64,000 nucleotides of DNA from Perilla frutescens (GCA_026008535.1 BRKX01000006.1:42706664-42770663); one strand, 5' to 3'; shown: positions 10,541-23,025, counted from the first letter of the stretch. The notes: generated by a model from the letters alone, not told the origin. Translations and numbers: made by a program.

Positions 10541-12433
10541 GTGATTGATCTCATTGACACAGGTGAAACGTCAAGTGATCAAAATGGAAGTGATTGTGAG
10601 AACAAGACATCCACTGAGAATGTCAAAGTGAATGTTCCTCAGAATGATAAAGCTTCAGTTAAAACATCAACTTCAATATTCACTGCAGACAGTGAAGACG
10701 ATCAGATGGTGACTGCCGAAGACGAACCAAGAAGAGATCCTCCAAGTCGAATTCGGAAGAATCATCCAGATTCACAAATCATTGGTGAGCAATCCGAAGG
10801 AGTTCAAACTAGAAGCAATAACTCAGAGGAATACAAAGAAATGCTGAAACCGGTATGTATGTCTTCTTTAAATGTTTGTATGTCAAACACTTGTTTTTTG
10901 TCTAACATTGAACCAAAAAACATCAAGGAAGCCCTTAATGATAATTTTTGGATCAATGCTATGCATGATGAACTAAACCAGTTCGTGAGAAATAATGTAT
11001 GGGAATTAGTTCCACGCCCCAAAGATAAAAATGTGATTGGGACAAAATAGATTTTCAAGAATAAAACAGATGAGGCTGGCAATGTTGTCAGAAATAAAGC
11101 TCGTCTAGTGGCTCAAGATTATACCCAAGTTGAAGGGGTAGACTTTGACGAAACATTTGCTCCTGTTGCAAGGATTGAATCCATTCGTCTTTTATGTGCA
11201 ATTGCATGTTATGTGGGTTTTACTTTACATTAAATGGATGTTAAAAGTGCTTTCTTGAATGGTTTTCTCAATGAAGAGGCATATGTCAAACAACCTAAGG
11301 GATTCGAATGTCATGAGAAACCATTGCACGTGTTTAAGCTCAAAAAGGCTTTGTATGGTCTCAAACAAGCCCCTAAAGTGTTGTATGCTAGACTGACCGA
11401 ATTCTTACTCCAAATTAGTTTTGTAAGAGGTCAAGTCGATAAAACATTGTTTATTAAGAAAAATCGAAAACATATTACTGTTGCTTAAATCTATGTTGAT
11501 GACATTGTTTTTGGTTCGACTTGTACTAATCTGCTCAAAGATTTTGTAGACTCAATGTGCAACACGTTTGAAATGAGCATGGTTGGAGAGCTCAACTATT
11601 TCCTTGGTCTACAAATCAAGCAGGATAAAGATGGGATTTTCATCTCTCAAAGCAAATATACTAGAGGATTGGTCAAGCGTTTCAGATTAGAGAACGTTAA
11701 ACCTATGAAGACGCCTATGGGATCTTCTGAAAACTTGAGCAGAGATGATGTTGGTAGCAATGTTGATTCTACCATGTATAGAGGAATGATAGGTAGTTTA
11801 TTGTACTTAACCGCTAGTCGCCCTGACATTATGTTTAGTGTTGGTGTTTGTGCGAGATATCAATCTCAGCCTAAAGAATCTCATCTTAAAGCTGTTAAAC
11901 GAATCATTCACTGTGTTTCTGGCACAACTGGGTTTGGTGTTAAATACTGCAAGAGTTCTAACATTCATCTTGTAGGTTATAGTGATTCTGATTGGGCAGG
12001 TGATGTCGATGACAGAAAGAGCACTATTTGAGGTAGTTTTTATTTTGGCAACAATCTAGTTTCTTGGTCGAATAAGAAACAAAATTGTATCTCACTCTCC
12101 ACGGCCGAATCAGAGTATGTTACTGCCACTAGTTGTTGTTCTCAACTATTATGGTTAAATTAAATGGTGCTAGATTATGGTCTGGCTAGTCCTTCTTTGA
12201 CATTGTTATGTGACAATGTCAGTGCAATTAAAATTTTGAAGAACCCAGTCCAACATTCTCGCACCAAACACATTGACATCAGACATCACTTTATCCGTGA
12301 TCTTGTTGAACGAGATATCATCAAATTGGAATACATTCCTACAGAGAATCAAATTGCTGATATTTTTACTAAACCTTTGGATTTTGAGAGATTTTCTTCT
12401 CTGAGGAAATCTCTTGGAATGTGTGTCTGTTAG
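10541..12433 (+). pseudogene. Sirevirus reverse transcriptase and RNase H region of pol
   Basis: After an acidic linker, the RT domain runs from about 10920 (IKEALNDNFW) through KARLVAQDYTQ, MDVKSAFLNG, LYGLKQAP and the catalytic YVDD (about 11495). RNase H begins with YSDSDWAGD (about 11980) and includes STAESEYV (about 12100) and KHIDIRHHFIRD (about 12270). It ends at the TAG of 12431-12433. Stops interrupt it at 11048, 11231, 11486, 12029 and 12161. All are in the frame used since 8012, with no frameshift. Confidence 0.93.
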
Positions 12434-12883
12434 TCAATGTTGACATCCTGATGTTAAAGTCAATGTTATGATCTTTGACATCAGGTCCTGTAATTCTGAA
12501 GTTAATAAAAACTATGGTACGATGATATGATTTTCTATTATGAATCAATTCATGAGAATTTATTCAATCATGTCTCGTCTCCATTTGTTTCATTTATTTT
12601 CAAAAAAAAATTTTTAATTTTATTTATTTATTATTTATTGTTTAAATAATAGATAATTGAAAGAATATTGATAAGCAGATATACTTATCTGCATATCTTA
12701 TGATATGATAAGAGAGAGAGTGTGAGAGATATCGCTTTCATTATTTTAATATAAGAAATCGGTTTTGTCTTTATCTCCTTTTCAATTCAAAACCCTTTCT
12801 CTCTCCATATCCGATTCACTTTTCTCTCTCTAACGATTCATCTTCTCCGCTTCTTCAATTCTTTTCTCTCTCCTTTTTCATCC
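12434..12883 (+). other. Spacer between pol and the env-like frame
   Basis: 450 bp, AT-rich, with no frame of interest. It includes a GAGAGAGAGTGTGAGAG run near 12710 and a CT-rich stretch just before the ATG at 12884. The CT-rich stretch may act as the leader of the env-like transcript; this is inference. Confidence 0.5.
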
Positions 12884-15800
12884 ATGGCGGACAAAAACCT
12901 TAACCACTTACAAGCCATGATGATGATGTTGCAGCAGATGATGGAGCTCTCAAAAGAATCCCCATCATCAGCCTCAACACTGGCTACTGCAATACAACCT
13001 CCACTCTCTGCAACATCAACCCAGACTCCTGACATTGCTCCACCAACTACTCATGCTGAAACAACAACAGTAAATGTCAATGAGACTTCAACACCAAAGG
13101 TGATGCCAACTGAAGTCGAGGTTCATCCGGATCTCATAATTCCTCCTGGAACTAGATCCTAAACCCTAAGCCGACTAGGATGAATGTGCTTGGTGATTCC
13201 AAAAATCCAATCGACCCTGAAGCTACTTCTCACTTGCAGTCTTTGTCAAGGATGGCGAAGACTTCTCCACCGATAAGGAAATCAAAGCGTCTTCACAGTG
13301 ATGCAACTGATGCACTATTTATTATGCACTAAACTGCAACTAACATAGGACAATGCAATATAGCAAGTGAATCGAGTATCGTATCCATAGGGACTGACTA
13401 TTTGATAATATTAAGTACTAAGCTAACAACTCTCCATTATCCAGGCTACCAATTTATGGGTTTACTAAAACTAGGCACAAATTTAAATAAAATAATAGAA
13501 AATAAATAGAATCAAATAAATGCAAGCAAATAAACTAAGCAAACAATCAAACTTAATTAATTAATGAAATACTAATCATAGGGAATGCAGCACACATGTA
13601 TCCACTATGATTCAATTTAATCCTAATCTTTCCCAATTTTAATCCAATTAAAGGTGAGGAATCAGAAATATATCTACCTATCTCCGTCAGGTCTCAAGGT
13701 AGAAGCAGATTAACAAACAACCTATTACTTTCGTCTCAAGATTAATTTACTAACTCCCGATAGAACCACAGATTTAAATTCCCCTACAGATTCCTTAGAA
13801 CGTCTATCAAATTATTCAATTAATCCCACTAATTAATTATCTCCGCCAGGACTCAAATTAACTAGCTAGCATGCATTAATTGTGATCAGTAATTAAGCAT
13901 GAAATCAAAAGCACTTGAACATATGAACACAATAATCGGAAGGGAAAAATAACAAGATTAAATTAAATACATAGTTTCAATCATGCTTTGCAAACCCTAG
14001 AATTAATAAAAGACTACTCACGCATAATTAAAACCATAGAAATAATAGAAATAACAATAAACATTGACATAAAATAAATGTCCAATAGAATAGAAAAACC
14101 GGAATGACGATTCATTGAATAAAACTTCAATTCTTCATGGCTGAAAATCCACAGAGGTTTCTTGAATGTAAAATAAAATTAGAACTCTAAAATAATGATT
14201 AAAGTCCATCAAATTCATCCAAAAAAATCCTATATATATACTAGGTATTGAAAATCCGGGCCGAAAGATAAGTTCGTGGGCCGAAAACGCGTCCAGGGGC
14301 CAAAAACGTCGATCCCGCCGACCCGTAAGTGAAGCCCCACCGACCGGCGGCCCCCACCCGCAGATTGGCGGCCGGATCGGCGGCCAAAACAGTGAAAACC
14401 GCCGATTTGGCCGCCGGTCGGTTACCTCAACCCGCCGGTCGGCGGGTTGGCCGGCAGCTCCGTGCGCTTCCACCGTTTTGCTCTGTTCTCCTTCATTTCT
14501 CATCCGTTTGACCCAATTCTAGTTGCGTTGCGACTCTCTCTTGATCCTGTATCTTTCTAGCTACTTTTCTCCTTTAATTGGATCTTGTATAAATCTCAAA
14601 ATTAGCTCAAACTTGCACAAGAAACACCAAAACATTAAATAGCACACGGAAACTCGAAACTAGTATAAAAACTTAACAAACGCATGCATTAATCTTCAAA
14701 TATAATATATATAACTCCTCAAATGCATGTAAAAGCCATGTTTATCAACAACTGACAAACCTGAAGTCGTCTCCTCCAAGAAGGTGAAGAAGGAAGGGTC
14801 TATGGCTGCCTCCCGGTGGCTGCGAGATGAATCTGAATCCACCAGTGAAAAAGTTCCTACTTCTCCTCGTGCTGATGTCACATAGAATGTCAATCCTACT
14901 GCTGAGCCTTTGGATGAGGATTTCGGCACAGATGAGGACTCTCCTCTTGACGTCACGCAAGCCTTCAATAAGATTTTCTATTCTGAAGAGGTTAAAAAAT
15001 CTCATGTTCTTTATGTTAAGAGAACTCTTAAGGTTGAGAAAATGATAGATGTTCTTAGCTTTATGAAATATGGGATGGATGTGTTTCTTAAGGAGAGAAG
15101 TTTGTGGAAATCTGTTACGTCACCGGTGTCATATGATCCTGATGTTATTCATGAATTCTATGCTAACATCATTTCTGATATGGAAGATCCCTCTAAACTG
15201 TGTTTTGGAACTGTGTATGTTAGGGATAAAATCTATAAGTTTTCCCCTAATGTTATTAACACGTTTCTTGAGTTGGGTAATGAGGACACAATCATGTCTT
15301 TGGATTTGATTGATGATGTGGTGAATGTTATTACTGGAGGTTTGGTTCCAAAATGGCTCAACAAAGTGCCTGCTTCCAAGTTAGCATTCTTTTACTCAGT
15401 GTTATACAAGCTTGCAGTGTGCAATTGGCTACCCACATCAAATGTCTCTGTCATCACAGTTGATCAGGTCATTCTCCTGTACAAGATAGGAAATCAGCTT
15501 CCTTTCAACCTTGGGGCATACATTTTTTATGCTACTTTGAATGCTGCCTCTAAATCAAGTTCCTCCAATTTGCTTTCTTTTCCATGTTTGATCTATGGGA
15601 TCCTTAAGAGCCAAGGGTTCAAGGAACGCAAAAAGAGTGTGATGTCTGAGCAGTCCATCTTCTCTATAATGAAGCCCAAGGGGAATGATGACAGGATCAT
15701 TGATCTTCCCTATCCTCATGATGCTGCTAATCCAGTGCCTCCTTCTACCGAAGGTACCCCTGCTCCTTCCTAATCTAATGTATAGCCTGATGTTGCCTCC

Positions 15801-16055
15801 ATGCCTTCTATTCCAATTGTCATGATGCCGCTGGAGTCTCTTCAACATCAAATTGCCCTGCTTGATCATGTTATTGGTCAACTCACCAAAGCTCGAGATT
15901 CTTTTCTGACTCTCCCTTCTACACAAAAAGGGGGAGTGTATGATGATGCTGATGGTGATTATGTGGATGCTGAAGACACAGATGATGGACCGCGTGTTGC
16001 TAGTAAATCAAAGGGGAGAAAAGGTGCAGCCAAAGAAAAGAGGAAGATGATGTGA
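12884..16055 (+). pseudogene. Sirevirus env-like open frame, interrupted
   Basis: Starts MADKNLNHLQ at 12884. It has a Met-rich, Gln-rich stretch then a Thr/Pro/Ser-rich segment to 13162, and shifts frame near 13160. It is broken by the insert at 13311-14750 and resumes in a third frame at 14754. The 14910-15773 part contains motifs seen in the plant transposon-protein domain of Sirevirus env-like products (HEFYANI, then FSPNVINTFLELG). The same frame continues past stops at 14883, 15771 and 15783 to TGA at 16053-16055, ending in an acidic then Lys/Arg-rich tail. The function of these frames is unknown; a true envelope role is unproven. I see no convincing transmembrane segment. Confidence 0.8.
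13311..14750. mobile_element. Solo-LTR-like insert in the env-like frame
   Basis: 1440 bp starting TGCACTATTT and ending TTTATCAACA, flanked by ACTGA on both sides (13306-13310 and 14751-14755). TG...CA ends with a 5-bp duplication are those of a solo LTR. The duplication can also be read as up to 7 bp (CAACTGA), giving ends without CA. The same sequence starts again at 63688. It has no coding capacity; a GC-rich block with GCCGGTCGG-type text lies at 14260-14460. Confidence 0.7.
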
Positions 16056-16450
16056 AGCTTAGTGTTTAAGCTTCTGAATTTTAAAACTGTTTTATGCTAA
16101 AAACAATTTTTAATGTTTTCTGTTTATGTGTGGGCTGTACACACGGTTTTTTTTATATGCATTTTATGCATATCTTGTTTTTGGTTGTTGGATGCAATTT
16201 ATGATTGTGTTCTTGATTCTATATGCTTATTCAGTTTTTGATATTCATGACATATCATTATGATTAGGCATATTGAGTTTGTTTTGAGATATTGAATGTT
16301 CAATATGTCTTGATTATTGTGTGTTGAACGTTGAGTTCAACATTGATATTATGTGTTCAATGTTCAGTTCAACATTGATATTGTTGTGTTGAACTTTCTG
16401 TTCAGCATTGATTTTATAATAGGATATGTTATTATTATATGATGATCTAA
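16056..16450 (+). other. Sirevirus 3' untranslated region
   Basis: Non-coding. It contains imperfect repeats of GTTCAACATTGATATT-type text (16330-16400). No frames. Confidence 0.5.
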
Positions 16451-16555
16451 TTAAGGGGGAGATTTTTAGATCTCCATTTTCCGCTGCGACTCTAATTGTA
16501 CAAAATACATTGAGTTATATGTTTTGTGCAGAAAGGCTAAGATTAAGGGGGAGAT
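16451..16555 (+). other. Two polypurine tracts before the 3' LTR
   Basis: TTAAGGGGGAGA occurs at 16451-16462 and again as TTAAGGGGGAGAT at 16543-16555, directly against the 3' LTR. The downstream copy is the expected plus-strand primer. Multiple AAGGGGGAGA tracts upstream of the 3' LTR are a known Sirevirus feature. Confidence 0.85.
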
Positions 16556-17651
16556 TGTTGAGTGCAATATGACATTGAGGTTCAATGTTGCACGTAATGT
16601 CAGACAGACTCCCTGCGACATCGTCTGTGACATAGTCGTAACTAATCTTATCATTTCCTAGTTTTATTTATTATTTTAATGAATAAAATAATTTTATATA
16701 TCTTAAAATATATGTGTATATCCACGAAATAGATATTTCAAATAAATGGATATATACATATTAGATATATTATTTAAATAGAGTTTGACGAAGTCAAAAC
16801 TCTATCTCCTATTTTTAGGGCTTCTTGTTTTCTTTTATTTAACCTCTTTTCTTTTTCAGATTTTTATTGCTGGAATATTTGGAAAATAGGTGAGAACGTG
16901 GGATATGGCTTCAACCATGCCATGGAGACGGTTTTCTTCTCACACACGATGGAGTAGTGATGAAGAGCGGTTATCTCCAACCCACGATCAAGAGAGAGAA
17001 GACTTGAGCCTTGTCTATTCAAGTGAAGAAGCATATAAGGGATATGATCAACACTTGAATACTTATTCAAGCTCAATCCATTTTCCGCTGCGTGAAGATT
17101 GAAGAAAGCTTGAGTCACAAACTTAGTATAGGTTTTGTTCTTCGTTCCTTCTTCTATCTTAACGTTTGTTGTTGTTCAATCCTTTCATGGAATAGATTGT
17201 ACAAATTAGGATAGATAGCAAGGTTGTGAAACCTTTACTAGTTTGTATACAAATTGACGGGATGTCAATTTGTTTGTTTTAGTTTATATACAAGTTGACG
17301 GGATGTCAATTTGTATGTTGTAGTTTGTATATGAATTGAAGGGATGTCAATTTATATGCTTTAGTTCTTTTTAGTGATAGTCTAGATTAGAACTTGTAAA
17401 TGTTGTTGAAGTGTTGAGAGCCTTCGCGTCCAACATCGACAACTTGAAAATTTTGTACTCATAGTAGTATAATTTCGCCTTGTGGTAATCATACACATGT
17501 CGTGTGTGATTTAAAAATTATATCGTGTATCATTGTGCATTTTATTTCCTGCATATTTGTATTAGGATAGTTGTGTTAACTATCTTTAACATTGAGTTTG
17601 ACATTACGAATCTGTGTCTAATTTCAGTGTTTGTGGCAACAAATTCCAACA
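16556..17651 (+). repeat. 3' LTR of the Sirevirus
   Basis: 1096 bp, TGTTGAGTGC to TTCCAACA, the same length as the 5' copy. It is followed by the CTATG target duplication at 17652-17656. Confidence 0.95.
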
Positions 17652-17881
17652 CTATGTTTACTTTGCATGATATTAAAATGGTGAATAACCCAAGGCCCAT
17701 GATAAATGAGCTTTGTGTGCCTATTTGTGGGATATGTATCTCACCTAAAGAGGTGGGATATGATTTATCCATCCTCTCATCCTCTAAACTATCTATCTAC
17801 TTAATAGTAAATCATTGAAGTAAACAAGCCCTTGGAGGACAATAAACTTAATAATCTAAGAGTTAATAATTAATTGTAAAT

Positions 17882-18460
17882 AAGGGTGGAAATAGGCCAA
17901 GTCGAGCTAGGCTTTGCCTTGGTAGGCCTAAGCTTATTATACGAATGTTAGGCTTAAGCCTGGCCTATTATCTGTCGAAGGCATTTTTATAGATCTAGGC
18001 TTGGCCTCTTTAACAAAATGAGTTAGGCTTGGGGCCTTATTAAAGCCTATTTGAGCCTACTTGAAATTATTTTTATTTTTTATTCAACTAATATCAATAA
18101 TAATAAGAGTAACATATCTAATAAAAGACATAACATATATCATGTCAAAATTAACACAAAACATAAATGACAATAAAAATTATTGCATATTTTAAATAAC
18201 AAATATATGCGGTTTTAAAAATATATATGTATATATAATAATTTATATTATATTATATTATATCATTTTATATTATATAAATAGACCGGCCCGTTAAGCT
18301 TATTGGGCTTTTTTGAAAATCTAAACCTGGGCCTACTTAGCAATATAAGCTTCTAAAAATGCCTGAGTCTGGCCTTTTTATTATATATGCTAGGTCTAAC
18401 TAGGCCCAAAGTAAGCCAGGCCGTAGGCCCCTGTCGGGCGGCTTGACCCATTTCCACCCT
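17882..18460. mobile_element. hAT-type non-autonomous element
   Basis: The ends AAGGGTGGAAATAGGCC and, read on the minus strand from the right, AGGGTGGAAATGGGTCAAG are inverted repeats of the kind common in plant hAT elements. The flanks AATTGTAAAT and AATTATAAAT look like a decayed target duplication. The body holds many AGGCTTAAGCCTGGCC-like inverted motifs. It has no coding frame. Confidence 0.65.
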
Positions 18461-20125
18461 AATTATAAATCAATCTTCAAGAATAATATCCAAGCAAAAT
18501 CTTCAAATCCTCATAGGAGATCTCTTGTGGGACCGTCTAACTAATTGAGATCCGTTAGACGGATTTTATTTGACCCATAAAGGTGGTTTCTCCGTCTTTT
18601 TCCTTTTTTTCAGTGGTTCATCATCCCCCGTTTTCTTTTCTTCTTAGTTTTTTTTTAATTTTTAATTTTTTCTTTTTTATTGATATTTACAAATATATAT
18701 ATTTAATTTTTTTATCTGAAATCTCACGCAATTCACTCGCACAATGCTAACACGTGGATTCATGCACTGCACTCGATAATTATGTTTGGAAATAAATATA
18801 TCCCATAAAATAGAATTAGTAAACCATAAAATAGATGGATTTTTGGGTGGGTTTGTGTATATTTGACCCATCTAACAGATTTTGCTCCGTTAAATGATCT
18901 AACACAAGTTTTTGTCCCATCATTAATATTTTCATTAGAGTGCAACCGATATTCAACGATATATGCATGATTAGATATAAAACCTCGTTTTATTTCAAAT
19001 GTAGAATGTCCACAAATCATGTAAGAAAATTAACTAAAGTGAAGCATAAACTATTTTAATTTGAGGATGTCTTGTGTCGGATCATCTTACCGGTTAAAAT
19101 ATGTAACATAGGTTAAGATTCAGATTCAAATACAATCAAACACTAATATATAAAATTATAAATGTACCACTAATAAAAATGAGCCTGAATTCAAATTTTA
19201 ACCCTTAAAACAGTCTCACACAAAAATATTTATCTTTTAATCTAACATGCATGTGGTGCAAAGTAGATCATATATATATATTAATATCAAACAAAAACGT
19301 AGATATCAACAAATGCATCGCAACTACTCAAGTGGAAAAGCTAAGTGCATGTTCAAACAGGCACGCTTGTAATTAAATTATGCAAACAATTATATGTACG
19401 TATAGATGGCTAATTTGGATTAATGTATATAATATTTAATATGATAAAGCAAGGCAAGATTTTGGCTTGAAAAAGAAGGCATAACACATCACGTGCGCAG
19501 GCGTGTGACCGTATCCGACTCAATTTACGACGAAATTAAAACCCTAACAAATGCGTTAAGCAACATCCTCTGCCCGCTCAGAACTTCCTTCAGACTTCAG
19601 ATATATATTCATTTTTTTTTATTATTATTATAAACATCTTACATATTAAACTAGCGATTTTGTTGTCAAATGTTATGAATTCGAGTCACATTAATATTTT
19701 TTAGATTGAGTCTATTTATCATGTACGGTTATATTGATTCTCGTGCATAATTAACGTATTGAATCAAGAATTTGGTTCATGGTTTATCCAAATTAAAGGG
19801 CGCTTACGATTTAATTTTTGTCACGATAAAACTAGAAATGTTAGATGAGAGAGGATGAGGATTAGCAGTAATTTGATGAATTGTCACGTTAGCCGGCCAC
19901 TCGCTTGCCTTGTTTTCAAAAATGGCTCTAATCTCTCTCTCTCTCTCTCTCTCCACTAGATTTTGTGTTAATTGTGCTCTAATTGACATTGACCCATTTA
20001 AATACGACTTTGACCAATTAACCTATTTTTATTTTATTTCTTATTCTTATGCTCATGAAATTCCTGTTTATTCTCAACTGACTCTAATCTTGTCTCGACA
20101 ATATATATGAACATACACTCTCTCT
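18461..20125. other. Intergenic, no gene seen
   Basis: AT-rich. A weak inverted similarity links 18520-18580 (GATCCGTTAGACGG) with 18850-18920 (TTGACCCATCTAAC and following), possibly a degraded TIR element. A short CT run lies at 19935-19952. No convincing coding frame; the frames at 18677-19020 and 19804-20110 look random. Confidence 0.5.
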
Positions 20126-20689
20126 TAGGGATGGCAATGGGTAGGGTATGGGTAGGGTACTATGGTACCCGTCCCCATAACCGCATTTAAAAAAAATACC
20201 CGTATCCGTCTCCATACCCGCGTGGGTAGCAATTGTTGTGCCCGTCCCCATACCCTCTAGATACCTAACTGCCCATATCCGTACCCATTACCCATAATTT
20301 AACTAACTATAAAAAATTATAAATTTAAAAATATTAAAAAACTAAAATCATAATAACCATTTGATTAATACAATCTTCATAAAAAATTATATTAAATAAA
20401 TAACTCTACAAACCTTACAATACTATGAATAACAAAAAAAAATGAAAGACATTTACGTGAACTTATAGCAGAAAATCAATTAATTTTCTTTATTTCTTGT
20501 AATATGTGTTTCAATTAAAAAAACTAACTTGAAAAAAAAAACACGAAATAAATCATCTTCAATTAACTACTCTAAAATTATAATTACGTAGATTAATGAA
20601 TGCAAAATGTCTACAAATTAGGCAGTGGCCATATACAGGTATATTGTTGCCTTATTTTCAATTATCAATAAATATTTTCAAATTTTATA

Positions 20690-20722
<33 letters not shown>

Positions 20723-21069
20723 TAATTAATTTCCTGTAAAAAGTACAAACTAGGAAACAAACTAAAACATAATATATATGAAATAAAATACAAAATAAAA
20801 TCAAATTTAAATATTTATTATTTTCTGATTTATAATTGTAATATTAATAATTTCCATAAACACAATTATATATAAAATTATATTTATAAATACACATATG
20901 GTGGTATGGGGCGGGTTGGGTACTAAGGTACCCATACGCGCACCCGTACCCATAAAAAAATGCGGGTAATTACCCGTACCCGTGTCCGTCCCCATTGATT
21001 GGGTAATTACCCTACCCATCATTGGTAATTTTTGCGGGTACCCATAGGGTCCGTTACCTATTGTCATCC

Positions 21070-21072
<3 letters not shown>
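20126..21072. mobile_element. hAT-type non-autonomous element with GGGTA-rich ends
   Basis: It begins TAGGGATGGCAATGGGTA and ends with the inverted form TTGTCATCCCTA. Both ends are filled with GGGTACGGGTA-type subterminal repeats. The flanking CTCTCTCT on each side could be the 8-bp duplication, although it lies in a CT microsatellite. A relative in the opposite orientation begins at 56510. A TATG microsatellite lies at 20694-20723. Confidence 0.8.

Positions 21073-21163
<91 letters not shown>
21073..21163 (+). repeat. Compound CT/CA microsatellite
   Basis: About 14 CT units (21073-21100) run directly into about 31 CA units (21101-21163). Frames reading through it are artefacts. Confidence 0.97.
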
Positions 21164-21166
<3 letters not shown>

Positions 21167-22281
21167 CGCATTTAATTTAATTAAATAACATGGAAAAATA
21201 TAAAACCGGCCATTTAATTAATTTGCATATATCATCCTCTTTTGGGATAGTTTTGGTGGAATATTTGCTGCTTTTTTGGATCTATATCTCTAATTATAAT
21301 ATTATTATTTGACTGGATATCTAGTTAAACTATATTGATATGTTACAATCTCGCTCGCAATTGTATCAAGAATTAACAAATGATGAGGATATTATAGTAC
21401 GCCAAAATTTTGATTTTTAGCAGATATGAAACCTAAAAATGCTCGTATATGACTATATATATGTAACATGTCATCGTATATTATTTAATTAATTAAGGTA
21501 TGATTTCTATTTTATACATGCTATCAATTCCAATTTAGAAACTTAAAATTTAATAATGGAGTCAATATTACAACAGAAAAAAAATGCTTATAATGAAGTA
21601 TATTAAAATTGAGTGGTGTACTTTCATTCAAGTGAATTTTTTTTTTTTTCGTAAAATTTTGGTCTTTATTTATTTGTGTAAACATTATTAGGTCCCTTTC
21701 GTCCAAATCCAAGGATTTAATTTTAATATAAATGAATGTACATGAACTTGATTTTAACAACGGGAAGTTTAGGAACTCAAATTATATAAAAAAAACGAAT
21801 GGAAATACATAGCTAGGCCTAACTCAGAATAAATTAAAAATAATGAGAATGTTTACAATTAAAAATACAGGATTCTCAATTAAATATGCTTTTACAAAGT
21901 AAAAGAAATGCAGACCCCCCCCCCCCCCCCCCACAACCTATTTTATGTGTTAATTTCAATAACAATGATCAAACCTCGAACCCATATCATCATAATTATT
22001 ATTACATCTTTAATAGATTTCGATTCTTTTAAATGTTTGAAAATTGATGAACGTACATTGCAATTAGCTAGCATCATCATTTGATATATACAATAGTTAA
22101 ATATGTGTTCATAATTAGGGCCACTTGATCGAAGATTAAATAAAAAGTAACAAGTACAAATACGTATCGAAATAATCCAAATTAAACACGAGTTTGAAGC
22201 AATCAAAAATGGTGTGAACATAAACTTGAAAATCACTTGATCCGCAGTTAAAGAAAGTAAATAGCAGCAGACGCAAGTAAT

Positions 22282-22318
<37 letters not shown>

Positions 22319-22689
22319 GCCTTTGGCACGCTTCACACGAGCCAAGATGGTCCAATTAACACCCCATACTTATCGGTTCATCATTCTCAATTCTTGCCTT
22401 GGTTTCACCAAAACCAACCACATTACAACCCATGCCAAAAATAATAATTAAATAAAAATACAACATAATGATAAAGTATCGTGGCTAATTAGATACATAA
22501 ATCCTAATTATCAGGACTTACGAAGTAAATGAGGTTTTTTTTTAATAACACCTATATTTAGGGGTGCTACAACCCACCACAAAGATCATGTCGCATCATC
22601 ATATTTTTTCCATATTAAAAAAAAATGATGATGTGTTGTAATATTTGTGTTATATCCCTACATGCGTTATAGAATTTCACAGTAAACAA
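21164..22689. other. Intergenic with homopolymer and GA microsatellite
   Basis: No gene seen. A C homopolymer of about 18 bases lies at 21915-21932 and a GA microsatellite at 22286-22315. At 22560-22665 a small foldback pairs GCATCATCATATTTTTT with AAAAAAAATGATGATGTG, possibly a short MITE. Peptide frames over the GA run are low-complexity. Confidence 0.6.
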
Positions 22690-23025
22690 AATCTAATCCA
22701 CTTTTTGTGTCCCCTATTAAATTTAATTTTCTTTCATCATTTTTTTTCTTCAATTTTAATTTCTCTTAGTTTGATTTTATCATTATTAATTAGTACGTAT
22801 TAGTTACATCAAATCGGAATTTATAATTATTTTTAATATTTAATTTTTAATTTTAGTTAATAATTGACTATTTAGAGTGTAATATTTTTTTAAAAAGTAG
22901 TTTTAGTAATAAATATTTATTAATATAAATTTTAGTATAATTACTTATTTTTATAATAATTATATTAAAAAATTATAAATTTAATAGTGAAACATAAAAA
23001 AAAAATATAATAAACTCTGCAGAGG
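22690..23025. mobile_element. AT-rich MITE, degraded family copy
   Basis: It shares an internal order (TTTAATTT, TCATTTTTTTTCTTCAATTTTAATT, then TTTATAATTATTTTTAATATTTAATTTT) with 27043-27412, 43997-44371 and 55679-55970. The ends are poorly kept here. Confidence 0.4.

Larger units (their letters stand above)
6722..17651 (+). mobile_element. Ty1/copia LTR retrotransposon, Sirevirus (SIRE/Maximus) lineage
   Basis: A complete 10.9-kb element. It has two 1096-bp LTRs starting TG and ending CA, 5-bp target duplications CTATG at 6717-6721 and 17652-17656, and an initiator-Met-type primer site. The gag-protease-integrase-RT-RNase H order is that of copia elements. A separate env-like frame follows pol, and two AAGGGGGAGA polypurine tracts precede the 3' LTR. 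Long LTRs, a post-pol frame and repeated purine tracts are Sirevirus hallmarks. All coding frames carry stops, so the copy is dead. A 1.44-kb solo-LTR-like insert lies at 13311-14750. Confidence 0.95.
6672..17831. mobile_element. Small TIR element (MITE) split by the copia insertion
   Basis: The outer pieces 6672-6721 and 17657-17831 join across the copia element once one CTATG copy is removed. Their outer ends form an inverted repeat, GGGCCTTGTTTAATTT on the left against GGGCTTGTTTACTTC read on the minus strand at the right. This is similar to Tourist/PIF-type MITE ends. The parent element would be only about 230 bp. The flanking target duplication is unclear. Confidence 0.45.

Noticed and set aside
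18500..18920. A second TIR element after the hAT copy
   Set aside because: Inverted similarity is short and interrupted; no boundaries or target duplication could be set.
20807..21163. Minus-strand frame with a long Cys-Val run
   Set aside because: It is translation of a CA/CT microsatellite plus hAT terminal sequence.
22136..22345. Minus-strand frames with Leu-Ser runs
   Set aside because: They are translation of a GA microsatellite; the remainder has no domain.
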